This document shows, in pieces, positions 1-6,940 of a stretch of DNA of 64,000 nucleotides. The stretch's first letter is position 1; every line of letters begins with the position of its first letter. The DNA comes from Kribbella rubisoli (GTDB lineage Bacteria > Actinomycetota > Actinomycetes > Propionibacteriales > Kribbellaceae): positions 434,001 through 498,000 of the forward strand of contig NZ_SHKR01000013.1 of assembly GCF_004217145.1 (NCBI RefSeq), written 5' to 3'. Both the position numbers and the translations under genes were made by a program. The notes beneath the pieces were generated by a model. The model was not told where the DNA came from. It made no database searches and saw nothing but the letters and a program-made list of their open reading frames with translations.

Positions 1-294
1 GGCATGGCGGCGTACGGCGCCTCGAAGGCCGGCGTCAGCCACCTGACCCGGACACTGCGGGCCGAACTCGCCGGTGAAGGCATCCGGGTAACCAATCTCG
101 AGCCCGGCATGATCGACGGCACCGAGCTGGCCGACAGCTTCCCGGCCGACCTGCGGGCGATGGTGGACGACCTGCGCGGCAACCTCCCCGCTGTCCCGGT
201 GAGTGAGGTCGCCGACCTCATCGCGTATGTCGTAAGTCGCCCGCGCGACGTCAATCTGCCGCACCTGATCATCCAACCGTCGAAGGAGATCTAG
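1..294 (+). CDS. SDR oxidoreductase, C-terminal part (5' truncated by window)
   Basis: The window starts inside this gene, leaving about the last 97 codons of a classical short-chain dehydrogenase/reductase. The segment 'AAYGASKAG' holds the catalytic Tyr and Lys of the YxxxK motif. It is followed by 'RVTNLEPGMI', the usual strand and loop after the active site, and by a C-terminal strand 'NLPHLIIQPS' seen in NADP-dependent YdfG-like SDRs. The Rossmann glycine motif lies outside the window, so cofactor and substrate cannot be judged. Its stop codon is 45 bp from the 3' end of the convergent NAD-kinase-like gene. Confidence 0.9.
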   Translation, partial: GMAAYGASKAGVSHLTRTLRAELAGEGIRVTNLEPGMIDGTELADSFPADLRAMVDDLRGNLPAVPVSEVADLIAYVVSRPRDVNLPHLIIQPSKEI

Positions 295-339
295 CCCCTG
301 TCCATCCGCCGTACCGCAGGCAGAGAACGCCGGGCCCCT

Positions 340-1215
340 TCAGACGACGAGGTGCAGCTTCACCGCAGCCACGCTGACCTCGACGCGCTGACCCCAGCTC
401 ACGGTGAGAGTGTCGGACTCCATCCCGTCGCCGAACACGACCAGGTCCGACTCGGCGGTGATCGTCAACGAATCCGGTGCCTTCAGCAACCCTTCGGTGT
501 TGTCGGTGCCGGTCGCCGGTGACGGCCAGGCCTCGCGGACGAACCAGCACAGCATGGGATCGGTCGGCGCCGGCAGCCCGAGCGGACTGCGTCGTTCCTG
601 CCACGCGGATCGGCACCAGCCGGTCGATCCGGTGCCGGTGCCGACCAGGATCCCCGACGACGACTGCTGCTCGGGCAGCCCGTCGGGCGAGCTGAGACGG
701 TAGCGCGCGGACTGGTGCGTACGGTGGCCGACGTACACCTCGTTCAATGCAAGGAGTTGCTGGCCGTCATCGGTGCTCGCGGCAACCATCGTCCGTTCGG
801 CGACGGTCCGGGTGATGAGCAGGTCCGCGATCGCGTCCGGTTCGTGCGGCACGAGTACGCCGGGGTTGCGGGCCGGCTCGGGGTTGATGCCGATCACCGG
901 CTGACCGTCGAGGTACTTCGCGACGTTGGCGACCAGGCCGTCCTGGCCGACCGCGATCACGACGTCCTCCGGCCCGAACCCGAACCGGTCGAGGTCGTTG
1001 CGCTCGGCAACAGCTCGGCGCCAGTCCAGCGGGATCGCCGCCGACACCGTGGCGAGCGCGTCCTGCTGGGCCTGGTGCCGCGTATCGAGCTCGGCCAGGT
1101 CGCGCCCGCGCCCGGCGAGGAAGAACCCGGCCTGTTGCCGCGTCCCGTGCCGGGCGACCAACTCGGTCAGCTCGGTCGCCCGATGCACGATCACCGCCCT
1201 GGGTGGGAGGCTCAT
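340..1215 (-). CDS. NAD-kinase-fold protein (divergent)
   Basis: A 291-residue protein with NAD-kinase family landmarks: 'AVGQDGL' (residues 88-94) stands where NAD kinases have GGDGT, an 'NE' pair is at 158-159, and the Gly-rich loop 'GTGTGSTGW' is at 192-200. The aspartate of the first motif is kept, but the second Gly and the Thr are changed, so phosphorylation of NAD is possible but not certain; a sugar or lipid kinase of the same fold is an alternative. The ATG at 1215 overlaps the stop of the upstream SPFH gene (ATGA), so the two are translationally coupled. An internal start was chosen because the longer reading frame upstream is only the shadow of the SPFH gene. Confidence 0.8.
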   Translation of the reverse strand: MSLPPRAVIVHRATELTELVARHGTRQQAGFFLAGRGRDLAELDTRHQAQQDALATVSAAIPLDWRRAVAERNDLDRFGFGPEDVVIAVGQDGLVANVAKYLDGQPVIGINPEPARNPGVLVPHEPDAIADLLITRTVAERTMVAASTDDGQQLLALNEVYVGHRTHQSARYRLSSPDGLPEQQSSSGILVGTGTGSTGWCRSAWQERRSPLGLPAPTDPMLCWFVREAWPSPATGTDNTEGLLKAPDSLTITAESDLVVFGDGMESDTLTVSWGQRVEVSVAAVKLHLVV

Positions 1216-2204
1216 CGGGTTTCGGCCAGCTTGGTGAGGATTGGGGTGAGCAGGTCCGGAGTCAGGTTCAGCGTGCCGATCTCCGGCAACGCTCCTTGCT
1301 TGATCGCCAGCGCGAGGATCACGCCCTGGTCCAGGTCGGCGTACGCCTCCAGCAGAGCCTTCTCCGCAGCAGCCTCCGCAGCGCCGATGACCCGCTTCGC
1401 GTCGGCCTCGGCCTGGCTCAGCGTTCGCTGCTGGCTCGCAGCCGCCTCGGTCGTGATCGCCTCCGCCGCTACGGCTTCGGTCGCGCGCAGGCGCTCGTTC
1501 TGACCGCGCTGGTTCACGAGCTGCTCCTCGCGGCGGGCGAGCTCGATCTGGTTCTGCAGCTCGTTCTCCGCGATCGAACGCTCCCGCTCGACGGCCATCG
1601 CGCGACGCTCGTACGTCGCCTTGTCCGCAGCCTGCTGCACCATCTCGCGGGTCGGCGTCTGCAGCGCCTTCTCGACATCCCGCTCCGCTCGTACTGCGAC
1701 CACGCGCACGTCCTCGACGCCGATACCGAGACCGGTCAGCCGCTGGTCGTTGCGCAGCCCGCTGCCGACCGCCGTACGCAGACCTGTCATGCCCTCGGAC
1801 AGAGCCTCGGTCAGCGACATGCGGGCCAGCAGGTCCAGCGCGGTCTGCTGTGCGAGCTCGGTCAGCAGACCGCCGAGCTGCTCGAGCGGAGTGGTTCGCC
1901 ACAGTCCCGTGTCCGGGTCGATCCCGAAGTCGAGCCGGCTGGACGCCAGTGCCGGGTCGGTGACGCGGTATGTCACGCTCGCCTGCACGGCGACGTCCTG
2001 GAAGTCCTGCGTGCGGCCGTGGAACAGCAGCGGCTGCTCGCGGTCGTCGATCGGGATCTCGCTCAGCGACGAGTTCAGCGCCCGGAACCAGAACGCCTGG
2101 CCGGCGCCGTCGTGCGCGACCTTGCCGTTGCGCAGGTGCCGCACGTGGGTGGTCGGGTTCGCTCGCAGGTGGCTGATGAAGCGGAACCGGGTGATGTCTG
2201 CCAT
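1212..2204 (-). CDS. SPFH/band 7 (stomatin-like) domain protein
   Basis: A 330-residue protein with an SPFH/band 7 domain over roughly residues 15-190, including 'TYRVTDPALA', which is typical of stomatin and prohibitin relatives. It is followed by an Ala/Glu/Gln-rich predicted coiled coil (about 195-270) and a short C-terminal tail. There is no clear N-terminal membrane anchor, so it may be a cytoplasmic or peripheral oligomer-forming scaffold. The ATG at 2204 was chosen because an AAGGAG ribosome-binding site lies just upstream. It is the first gene of a two-gene operon with the NAD-kinase-like gene, and its promoter carries a palindromic operator. The function is unknown; family members organise membrane microdomains or protease complexes. 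Confidence 0.85.
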   Translation of the reverse strand: MADITRFRFISHLRANPTTHVRHLRNGKVAHDGAGQAFWFRALNSSLSEIPIDDREQPLLFHGRTQDFQDVAVQASVTYRVTDPALASSRLDFGIDPDTGLWRTTPLEQLGGLLTELAQQTALDLLARMSLTEALSEGMTGLRTAVGSGLRNDQRLTGLGIGVEDVRVVAVRAERDVEKALQTPTREMVQQAADKATYERRAMAVERERSIAENELQNQIELARREEQLVNQRGQNERLRATEAVAAEAITTEAAASQQRTLSQAEADAKRVIGAAEAAAEKALLEAYADLDQGVILALAIKQGALPEIGTLNLTPDLLTPILTKLAETR

Positions 2205-2220
2205 CTCTTCGTTCTCCTTG

Positions 2221-2235
2221 TCGTCACTATGACGA
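2221..2235. promoter_or_regulatory. Operator 1 in front of the SPFH gene
   Basis: TCGTCACTATGACGA is a perfect 6-3-6 palindrome. It lies just upstream of the SPFH ribosome-binding site and overlaps a possible minus-strand -10 (TATCGT). The same palindrome recurs at 2255-2269, 34 bp away, beside the promoter of the Nudix-type regulator, which is the likely binding protein. Confidence 0.75.
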
Positions 2236-2254
2236 TAAGTCCGGTGGTGACTTC

Positions 2255-2269
2255 TCGTCAAGGTGACGA
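2255..2269. promoter_or_regulatory. Operator 2 in front of the Nudix regulator
   Basis: TCGTCAAGGTGACGA is a perfect 6-3-6 palindrome with the same arms as operator 1. It ends 1 bp before the TAGAGT -10 hexamer of the Nudix/winged-helix gene, so bound protein would block that promoter and suggest autoregulation. Confidence 0.75.
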
Positions 2270-2270
2270 T

Positions 2271-2276
2271 TAGAGT
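2271..2276 (+). promoter_or_regulatory. -10 element of the Nudix regulator (leaderless)
   Basis: TAGAGT followed by 7 nt and ATG (2284). This fits transcription starting at the start codon, and it decides the start against the GTG at 2263. Confidence 0.65.
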
Positions 2277-2283
2277 GGGTTCC

Positions 2284-2961
2284 ATGGACTTCGAGCCGCT
2301 CGGCCTGGCCGCCGACCTGGTCATCCTGACCGTGCGCGACGGCCGCCTCCAGGTGCTGCTGATCCGCCGCGGCATCGCGCCGTACCAGGGTCGCTGGGCG
2401 CTGCCCGGCGGGTTCGTCCGGCCGGACGAGGACCTGGAGACGACCGCACGCCGCGAGCTCGCGGAGGAGACCGGGCTGTCCTCGGAGCGGATCCACCTCG
2501 AGCAGGTCGCGACGTACGGCGCTCCCGATCGCGACCCACGCGGACGGGTGGTCAGCGTGGCGTACCTGGCGCTGGTCCCGGACCTGCCCGCGCCGGTCGC
2601 CGGATCGGATGCGGCGTCGGCGCACTGGGTCGAGGTCGCCGAGGTCGATGCCGGGCGGCTGGCATTCGACCATCACCGGATCCTGGCGGACGGGGTCGAG
2701 CGGGCCCGCGCCAAGCTCGAGTACTCGCCGCTCGCGACGGCGTTCTGCCCGCCGGAATTCACGATCTCCGAGCTGCGCGGGGTCTATGAGGCGGTCTGGG
2801 GTACGCCGCTCGACCCGCGCAACTTCCACCGCAAGGTCACCAAGACGGCCGACTTCGTCGTACCCGCCGGCGGCACGACGACCCGCGACGGCGGCCGCCC
2901 CGCCCAACTCTTCCACCGCGGCACCGCGACAACTCTCCACCCACCCATGACCCGAGCCTGA
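2284..2961 (+). CDS. NrtR-type Nudix/winged-helix regulator
   Basis: A 225-residue protein with an N-terminal Nudix hydrolase domain and a C-terminal winged helix, the architecture of NrtR regulators. The Nudix box (about residues 43-65) is complete and fits G-x5-E-x7-REUxEExGU, so catalytic activity on an ADP-ribose-like nucleotide may be kept. The C-terminal half 'ELRGVYEAVWG' then 'NFHRKV' matches the DNA-binding half of NrtR. Known family members repress NAD-metabolism genes and respond to ADP-ribose. Here the nearest target is the divergent SPFH/NAD-kinase-like operon through the two palindromes in the shared intergenic region. No in-frame ATG other than 2284 fits the -10 spacing. Confidence 0.85.
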   Translation: MDFEPLGLAADLVILTVRDGRLQVLLIRRGIAPYQGRWALPGGFVRPDEDLETTARRELAEETGLSSERIHLEQVATYGAPDRDPRGRVVSVAYLALVPDLPAPVAGSDAASAHWVEVAEVDAGRLAFDHHRILADGVERARAKLEYSPLATAFCPPEFTISELRGVYEAVWGTPLDPRNFHRKVTKTADFVVPAGGTTTRDGGRPAQLFHRGTATTLHPPMTRA

Positions 2962-2986
2962 CCCTCACTCCACCGACGGGTGGGCT

Positions 2987-3017
2987 CAGGTTGGGGTTGA
3001 GTTCAGGTTCGGTTGAG
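2987..3017 (+). repeat. Imperfect tandem repeat before the SDR gene
   Basis: Two adjacent copies of CAGGTT then GGTTGAG (2987-3001 and 3004-3017), about 16-17 bp apart, lie 17 bp upstream of the SDR start codon. They could be an activator or repressor site; no regulator gene is adjacent. Confidence 0.45.
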
Positions 3018-3033
3018 GTGTTTGGCTGGGCGT

Positions 3034-3714
3034 ATGAACCTTGCCGGACGACATGTTCTTGTGACCGGAGCTGGGCGGGACACCGGGCGCAGGCTTGCGC
3101 TCGCGTTTGCTGCTCGTGGGGCTCAGGTGCTTGCTACCGCCCGTACGCAGTCCGCCGCCGAGGAGACGGTCGCGCTCATCCGCGCAGCAGGCGGTACGGC
3201 GACTGCCGCCGTACTCGACCTGGCCGACCCGACGTCGATCGACCAGCTCCCCGTCGACCGCCTCGACATCCTCGTGAACAGCGGCGCCCGCTACCTCGGT
3301 CCTGAGGCGACCCCGGAAGACATCACCGACACGATCGCCGGCACCGCGACCGGCACCGTCCTACTCACCGAACGCCTACTCCCGCTCCTCCGTGCCTCCG
3401 ACCGCCCCGACATCGTCAACCTCATCTCCGCCGCCGGCGAAGTAGGCCACCACCGCTCCGACGCCCACCCAGCCTTCTACGCCGCAAAGCACGCCCAGGC
3501 GGGGTACGCCGAAATCCTCTCCGCCCGCCTACGCCCGGAAGGAATCCGCGTAATCTCCCTCTTCCCCCCGGACTTCGCCCAAGACGGCTCACGCGACGCC
3601 GACTCAACCCTCACGGCCCAATCGGTAATCGACTGCATCCTCTTCGCCGTCAGCCAACCCCGCGACTGCTTCATCCGAGCCTTCCACTTCGAACAGCTAG
3701 CTCTTCGGCAGTGA
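3034..3714 (+). CDS. SDR family oxidoreductase
   Basis: A 226-residue short-chain dehydrogenase/reductase. 'TGAGRDTGR' near residue 12 is the nucleotide-binding glycine motif, 'LVNSGAR' stands where the NNAG motif usually is, and 'FYAAKHAQ' carries the catalytic Tyr and Lys. The substrate is unknown. ATG 3034 is preferred over the upstream TTG at 3013 because the N-terminus then begins directly with the first beta strand. The second half is markedly C-rich and G-poor on the coding strand. It stands alone, 82 bp upstream of a DUF3800-like gene. Confidence 0.85.
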   Translation: MNLAGRHVLVTGAGRDTGRRLALAFAARGAQVLATARTQSAAEETVALIRAAGGTATAAVLDLADPTSIDQLPVDRLDILVNSGARYLGPEATPEDITDTIAGTATGTVLLTERLLPLLRASDRPDIVNLISAAGEVGHHRSDAHPAFYAAKHAQAGYAEILSARLRPEGIRVISLFPPDFAQDGSRDADSTLTAQSVIDCILFAVSQPRDCFIRAFHFEQLALRQ

Positions 3715-3783
3715 TCCATGGCTGACCTTCGGAGGTGGCAGTGCCTCTGTCGTTGGTGACTTTGTGCTGTCGGAGCAGCCACT

Positions 3784-3789
3784 TAGAGT
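3784..3789 (+). promoter_or_regulatory. -10 element of the DUF3800-like gene (leaderless)
   Basis: TAGAGT, then 7 nt, then ATG at 3797. This fits a leaderless promoter and fixes the start. Confidence 0.65.
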
Positions 3790-3796
3790 TCATCGC

Positions 3797-4312
3797 ATGC
3801 CCGAGCACGTGTTCGTCGACGAGAGCAAGACCAATGGTCTTCTAATGGCGGCGACCATATGTCCGGCAGCGGAGGTCAATGAACACCGTCGAGCGATGGC
3901 CGGCCTCCTGATGCCCCGTGAGCGACGGATTCACTTCACCAAAGAGTCGCCGGCGAGGCGGCGGAAGATCCTCGCGGTCATCGCCGAGTTCGGTCTCGTC
4001 GCCCGCCTCTATCAAGCGGACAAGAACGACGTCTCTGCTCGTCGGGCGTGCCTGGCGGCTTTGGTGCAGGACATCTCGGCCTCGGCCGAGCGGCTGGTAG
4101 TCGAGCGCGACGAGTCCACCGTGACCGTGGACAAGCAAGTGCTGTTCCATGCTGCACGGCGGCACGAATGCTCCGACAGCCTGCAGTACGAGCTGCTTGC
4201 GGCCCATGCGGATCCGATGTTGTGGACACCCGATGCTGTGGCTTGGTCCTGGGTGAAGGGCGGGGAGTGGCGCGACAGCGTCGCGGCGTACTCGACCGTG
4301 ATCCGGGTCTAG
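3797..4312 (+). CDS. DUF3800-like protein, copy 1
   Basis: A 171-residue protein that begins 'MPEHVFVDES', the hydrophobic strand plus Asp-Glu-Ser of DUF3800-type proteins, for which an RNase H-like fold has been suggested. Further acidic positions occur in 'LYQADKND' and 'LVVERDES', and a conserved 'LWTPDAVAWSW' closes the protein. It is about 45% identical, by eye, to the gene at 43328-43840. No fusion partner or neighbouring nuclease, helicase or integrase is present. Both copies are followed within 9 nt of the stop by the same 42-nt inverted-repeat element. The function is unknown; a nuclease role is only an inference from fold resemblance. Confidence 0.8.
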   Translation: MPEHVFVDESKTNGLLMAATICPAAEVNEHRRAMAGLLMPRERRIHFTKESPARRRKILAVIAEFGLVARLYQADKNDVSARRACLAALVQDISASAERLVVERDESTVTVDKQVLFHAARRHECSDSLQYELLAAHADPMLWTPDAVAWSWVKGGEWRDSVAAYSTVIRV

Positions 4313-4321
4313 ACGCGCGAA

Positions 4322-4363
4322 ACCCGGCTCGCCAACCGTCCGGATGACTGCCGGGTTCACTTC
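4322..4363 (+). repeat. Conserved 42-nt 3' element, copy 1
   Basis: It starts 9 nt after the stop of the DUF3800-like gene and matches the element after the second copy (43278-43319) at 36 of 42 positions. Terminal arms ACCCGGC and GCCGGGT form a 7-bp stem around a conserved ACCGTCCGG core, and CACTTC ends the match. A small AGGGC-TACT-GCCCT hairpin follows at 4367-4380. It could be a terminator, an RNA element or a recombination site. Confidence 0.7.
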
Positions 4364-4425
4364 CCGAGGGCTACTGCCCTGAGCTAGTCATCACTATACA
4401 TTTCCTCACACCTTCACACGATTCT

Positions 4426-5331
4426 TCATCCGTGCTTTCGGCTGCGAACGGCTAGGTCTTCGGCGGTGATGAGGTTGGTGTGGGTGCCGGGGGAGCCGCA
4501 GGCCCAGGCGCCGGCGATGGTGCCTGCGCGGGCGGCGTCGGGCCAGGGGGCGCCGTCGAGGTAGCGGGCCAGGAAGGCGGCTACGTAGGCGTCGCCGGCG
4601 CCGTTGGTGTCGATGACGGGGCGGTCGGGGAAGGCGATGGCGGGGAAGTGGCGGACGTCTTCGCCGCGGACGTGGAGGTAGCTGCCGTCGGCGCCGGCCA
4701 TCGCGACGACGACCTCGGCGCGGCCGTTCGCGAGGATCCACTCGACGCCGTCGGACGGGAGCGAGTTGGTCGAGACGAAGACGATGTCCGAGGCCGTCGC
4801 GAAGTCCTTGTGGTGGTCGTTGCGGCCGTCCCAGTCGTGCAGGTCCGTGGAGATCGAGCGGTCGGCGGCGATCGCGTCCCCGAGGGCGTCGCGAGCGAAG
4901 TCCATGATCGAGACGTGGACGTGCTGCGCCTGGCGCATCATCGGTCGCCACAGGCCCGGGTCGACGCGCAGGCCGGCCGGGTGACGTCCGTCGTACATCG
5001 AGAGCCGGCGACCGTCCGGGCTGACCAGGTTGACCGATCGACGGGTGCCGCTCGGGTGCAGGGCGACGCGCAGCGGGAGGCCCAGCTCCTGGTACGTACG
5101 GCGGATGCGCGCGCCCTCGGGGTCGTCGCCGATCACGTCCACCAGACCGGCGTTCAAGCCGAGCAGGTGGCAGCCGAGCGCGACACCGTGCCCGGTGTGC
5201 GCCAGGTACGACTCGATCGGATCGACCGCGATCGAGTCGGCATCAGCCAACGGCAGGCTCGGCACCCGCACGATCGTGTCGATCCCCACTCCACCAATTA
5301 CCAGCACGTCCAACTCCACGGGTCCCGTCAT
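4426..5331 (-). CDS. PfkB family carbohydrate kinase
   Basis: A 301-residue ribokinase-like sugar kinase. The N-terminus 'LVIGGVGIDTIVRVPSLP' matches the start of PfkB proteins. The signature 'DTNGAGDAYVAAF' near residue 243 supplies the anion hole (GAGD) and the catalytic Asp. The family phosphorylates sugars or nucleosides with ATP; the substrate cannot be told here, and no transporter or isomerase neighbours it. ATG 5331 starts the protein. The 3' quarter is strongly C-rich on the coding strand. It is convergent with the DUF3800-like gene across a 113-bp gap that holds the 42-nt element. Confidence 0.9.
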   Translation of the reverse strand: MTGPVELDVLVIGGVGIDTIVRVPSLPLADADSIAVDPIESYLAHTGHGVALGCHLLGLNAGLVDVIGDDPEGARIRRTYQELGLPLRVALHPSGTRRSVNLVSPDGRRLSMYDGRHPAGLRVDPGLWRPMMRQAQHVHVSIMDFARDALGDAIAADRSISTDLHDWDGRNDHHKDFATASDIVFVSTNSLPSDGVEWILANGRAEVVVAMAGADGSYLHVRGEDVRHFPAIAFPDRPVIDTNGAGDAYVAAFLARYLDGAPWPDAARAGTIAGAWACGSPGTHTNLITAEDLAVRSRKHG

Positions 5332-5433
5332 ACCCGACTTTCGCCAGGTATTACAGGTGTCTTCCGCAAGCTGAACGCATAGTTGGCCTCCCGCGCACAG
5401 TCAGTCCGTGCTCAATCGCTGCCGGAGACTGCG

Positions 5434-6063
5434 TTATTGCTTGATCGGGGCGCCGGTCTTCTCCTGGAGTTCGTCAAAGGTGACGCCGTCGGCGAGCTCG
5501 ACCAGCTGCAGGCCGTCGTCGGTGACGTCGAGTACGGCGAGGTCCGTGATGATCCGGTTGACGACGCCGCGGCCCGTGTACGGCAGGTCGCACTCCTCGA
5601 GGATCTTGTGCGAACCGTCCTTGGCGACATGCTCCATCAGCACGATCACACGCTTGGCGCCGTGCACGAGGTCCATCGCGCCGCCCATGCCCTTGACCAT
5701 CTTGCCGGGGATCATCCAGTTCGACAGGTCGCCCTTGGCCGAGACCTGCATCGCGCCGAGGATGGCCGCGTCGATCGCCCCGCCGCGGATCATCCCGAAC
5801 GACAACGACGAGTCGAAGAACGACGCGCCGGGCAGCGTGGTGACGGTCTCCTTGCCGGCGTTGATCAGATCCGGGTCCTCCTCGCCCGCGACCGGGTACG
5901 GCCCGACGCCGAGGATGCCGTTCTCGGACTGCAGTACGACGGTGACGCCGTCCGGGATGTAGTTCGGGACCAGCGTCGGCAGGCCGATGCCGAGGTTCAC
6001 GTACGAGCCGTCGTCCAGCTCCGCGGCAGCCCGCGCCGCCATCTGCTCACGGGTGAGTGGCAT
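5434..6063 (-). CDS. scoB: 3-oxoacid CoA-transferase subunit B
   Basis: A 209-residue beta subunit of a class I CoA-transferase. 'LQSENGILGVGP' contains the catalytic glutamate (Glu47) that forms the CoA thioester, and 'NLGIGLPTLVPNY' is the N-terminal family motif. With subunit A it moves CoA between succinyl-CoA and acetoacetate or a similar 3-oxoacid, feeding ketone-body or short-chain acid catabolism in the cytosol. It lies 2 nt downstream of the subunit A gene in the same operon. Confidence 0.93.
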   Translation of the reverse strand: MPLTREQMAARAAAELDDGSYVNLGIGLPTLVPNYIPDGVTVVLQSENGILGVGPYPVAGEEDPDLINAGKETVTTLPGASFFDSSLSFGMIRGGAIDAAILGAMQVSAKGDLSNWMIPGKMVKGMGGAMDLVHGAKRVIVLMEHVAKDGSHKILEECDLPYTGRGVVNRIITDLAVLDVTDDGLQLVELADGVTFDELQEKTGAPIKQ

Positions 6064-6065
6064 GC

Positions 6066-6854
6066 TCAGGCCTCCTTCTGTGACTGGGGCGGTGGGGTGG
6101 GAGAAGGTTTCTGTACGGTCAGCTTCTCGATCCGCTTTTCAATATCCTTGCCAACGGCAACAACGCGCTGGACGTAGACCCCGGGCAGGTGGATCGAGTC
6201 CGGGTCCAGCTCACCAGGCTGGACCAGCTCCTCGACCTGCGCGATCGTCACCCGGCCGGCCATCGCGGCCAGCGGGTTGAAGTTCCGCGCGCTGCGGTCG
6301 AAGACCAGGTTGCCGTGGGTGTCGCCCTTCAGCGCGTGCACCAGGCCGAAGTCCGTGGTGATCGAGTCCTCCAGCACGTACGTCGTGCCGTTGATCTCCC
6401 GCGTCTCCTTCGCCTCCGAGGCCTTCGCGACCGAGCCGTCCGCGTTGTACTTCTGCGGCAGCCCGCCCTCTGCGACCTGCGTGCCGACACCGGCGAGCGT
6501 GTAGAACGCCGCGATCCCGCAACCGCCGGCGCGCAGCTTCTCGGCCAGCGTGCCCTGCGGCGTCAGCTCGACCTCCAGCTCCCCGGTCAGGAACTGGCGG
6601 GCGAACTCCTTGTTCTCCCCGACGTACGACGAGGTCATCTTGGCGATGCGCTTGTCGGCGAGCAGGATGCCCAGGCCCCAGTCGTCGACGCCGCAGTTGT
6701 TCGACACCACGCTGAGCCCGCTCACCCCCTTGTCGTGCAGCGCGCTGATCAGCTGCATCGGGTTGCCGCACAACCCGAAGCCCCCGACCGCGAGGCTCGC
6801 CCCGTCCCCGATGTCCGCCACCGCTTCCTGCGGCGACCCGTACGTCTTGTCCAT
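6066..6854 (-). CDS. scoA: 3-oxoacid CoA-transferase subunit A
   Basis: A 262-residue alpha subunit. 'VGGFGLCGNPMQLI' is the CoA-transferase family I signature, and 'VVSNNCGVDDWGLG' and 'SYVGENKEF' are conserved. ATG 6854 is preferred because a GGAG sequence lies 7 nt upstream; the frame runs further but adds only non-homologous sequence. A TAGAGT -10 at 6895-6900 gives a leader of about 35 nt. The C-terminus has a Pro/Gln/Ser-rich tail (about 15 residues) not needed by the family. It forms the CoA-transferase with scoB. Confidence 0.93.
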   Translation of the reverse strand: MDKTYGSPQEAVADIGDGASLAVGGFGLCGNPMQLISALHDKGVSGLSVVSNNCGVDDWGLGILLADKRIAKMTSSYVGENKEFARQFLTGELEVELTPQGTLAEKLRAGGCGIAAFYTLAGVGTQVAEGGLPQKYNADGSVAKASEAKETREINGTTYVLEDSITTDFGLVHALKGDTHGNLVFDRSARNFNPLAAMAGRVTIAQVEELVQPGELDPDSIHLPGVYVQRVVAVGKDIEKRIEKLTVQKPSPTPPPQSQKEA

Positions 6855-6940
6855 CAGCTGCTCCGTTGCAGTCGTCGGTGCCGATTCGCTCCCGACTCTA
6901 ACCAGCAGCACCGCCGGCCGCGATGTGGCTGGCACCACAC

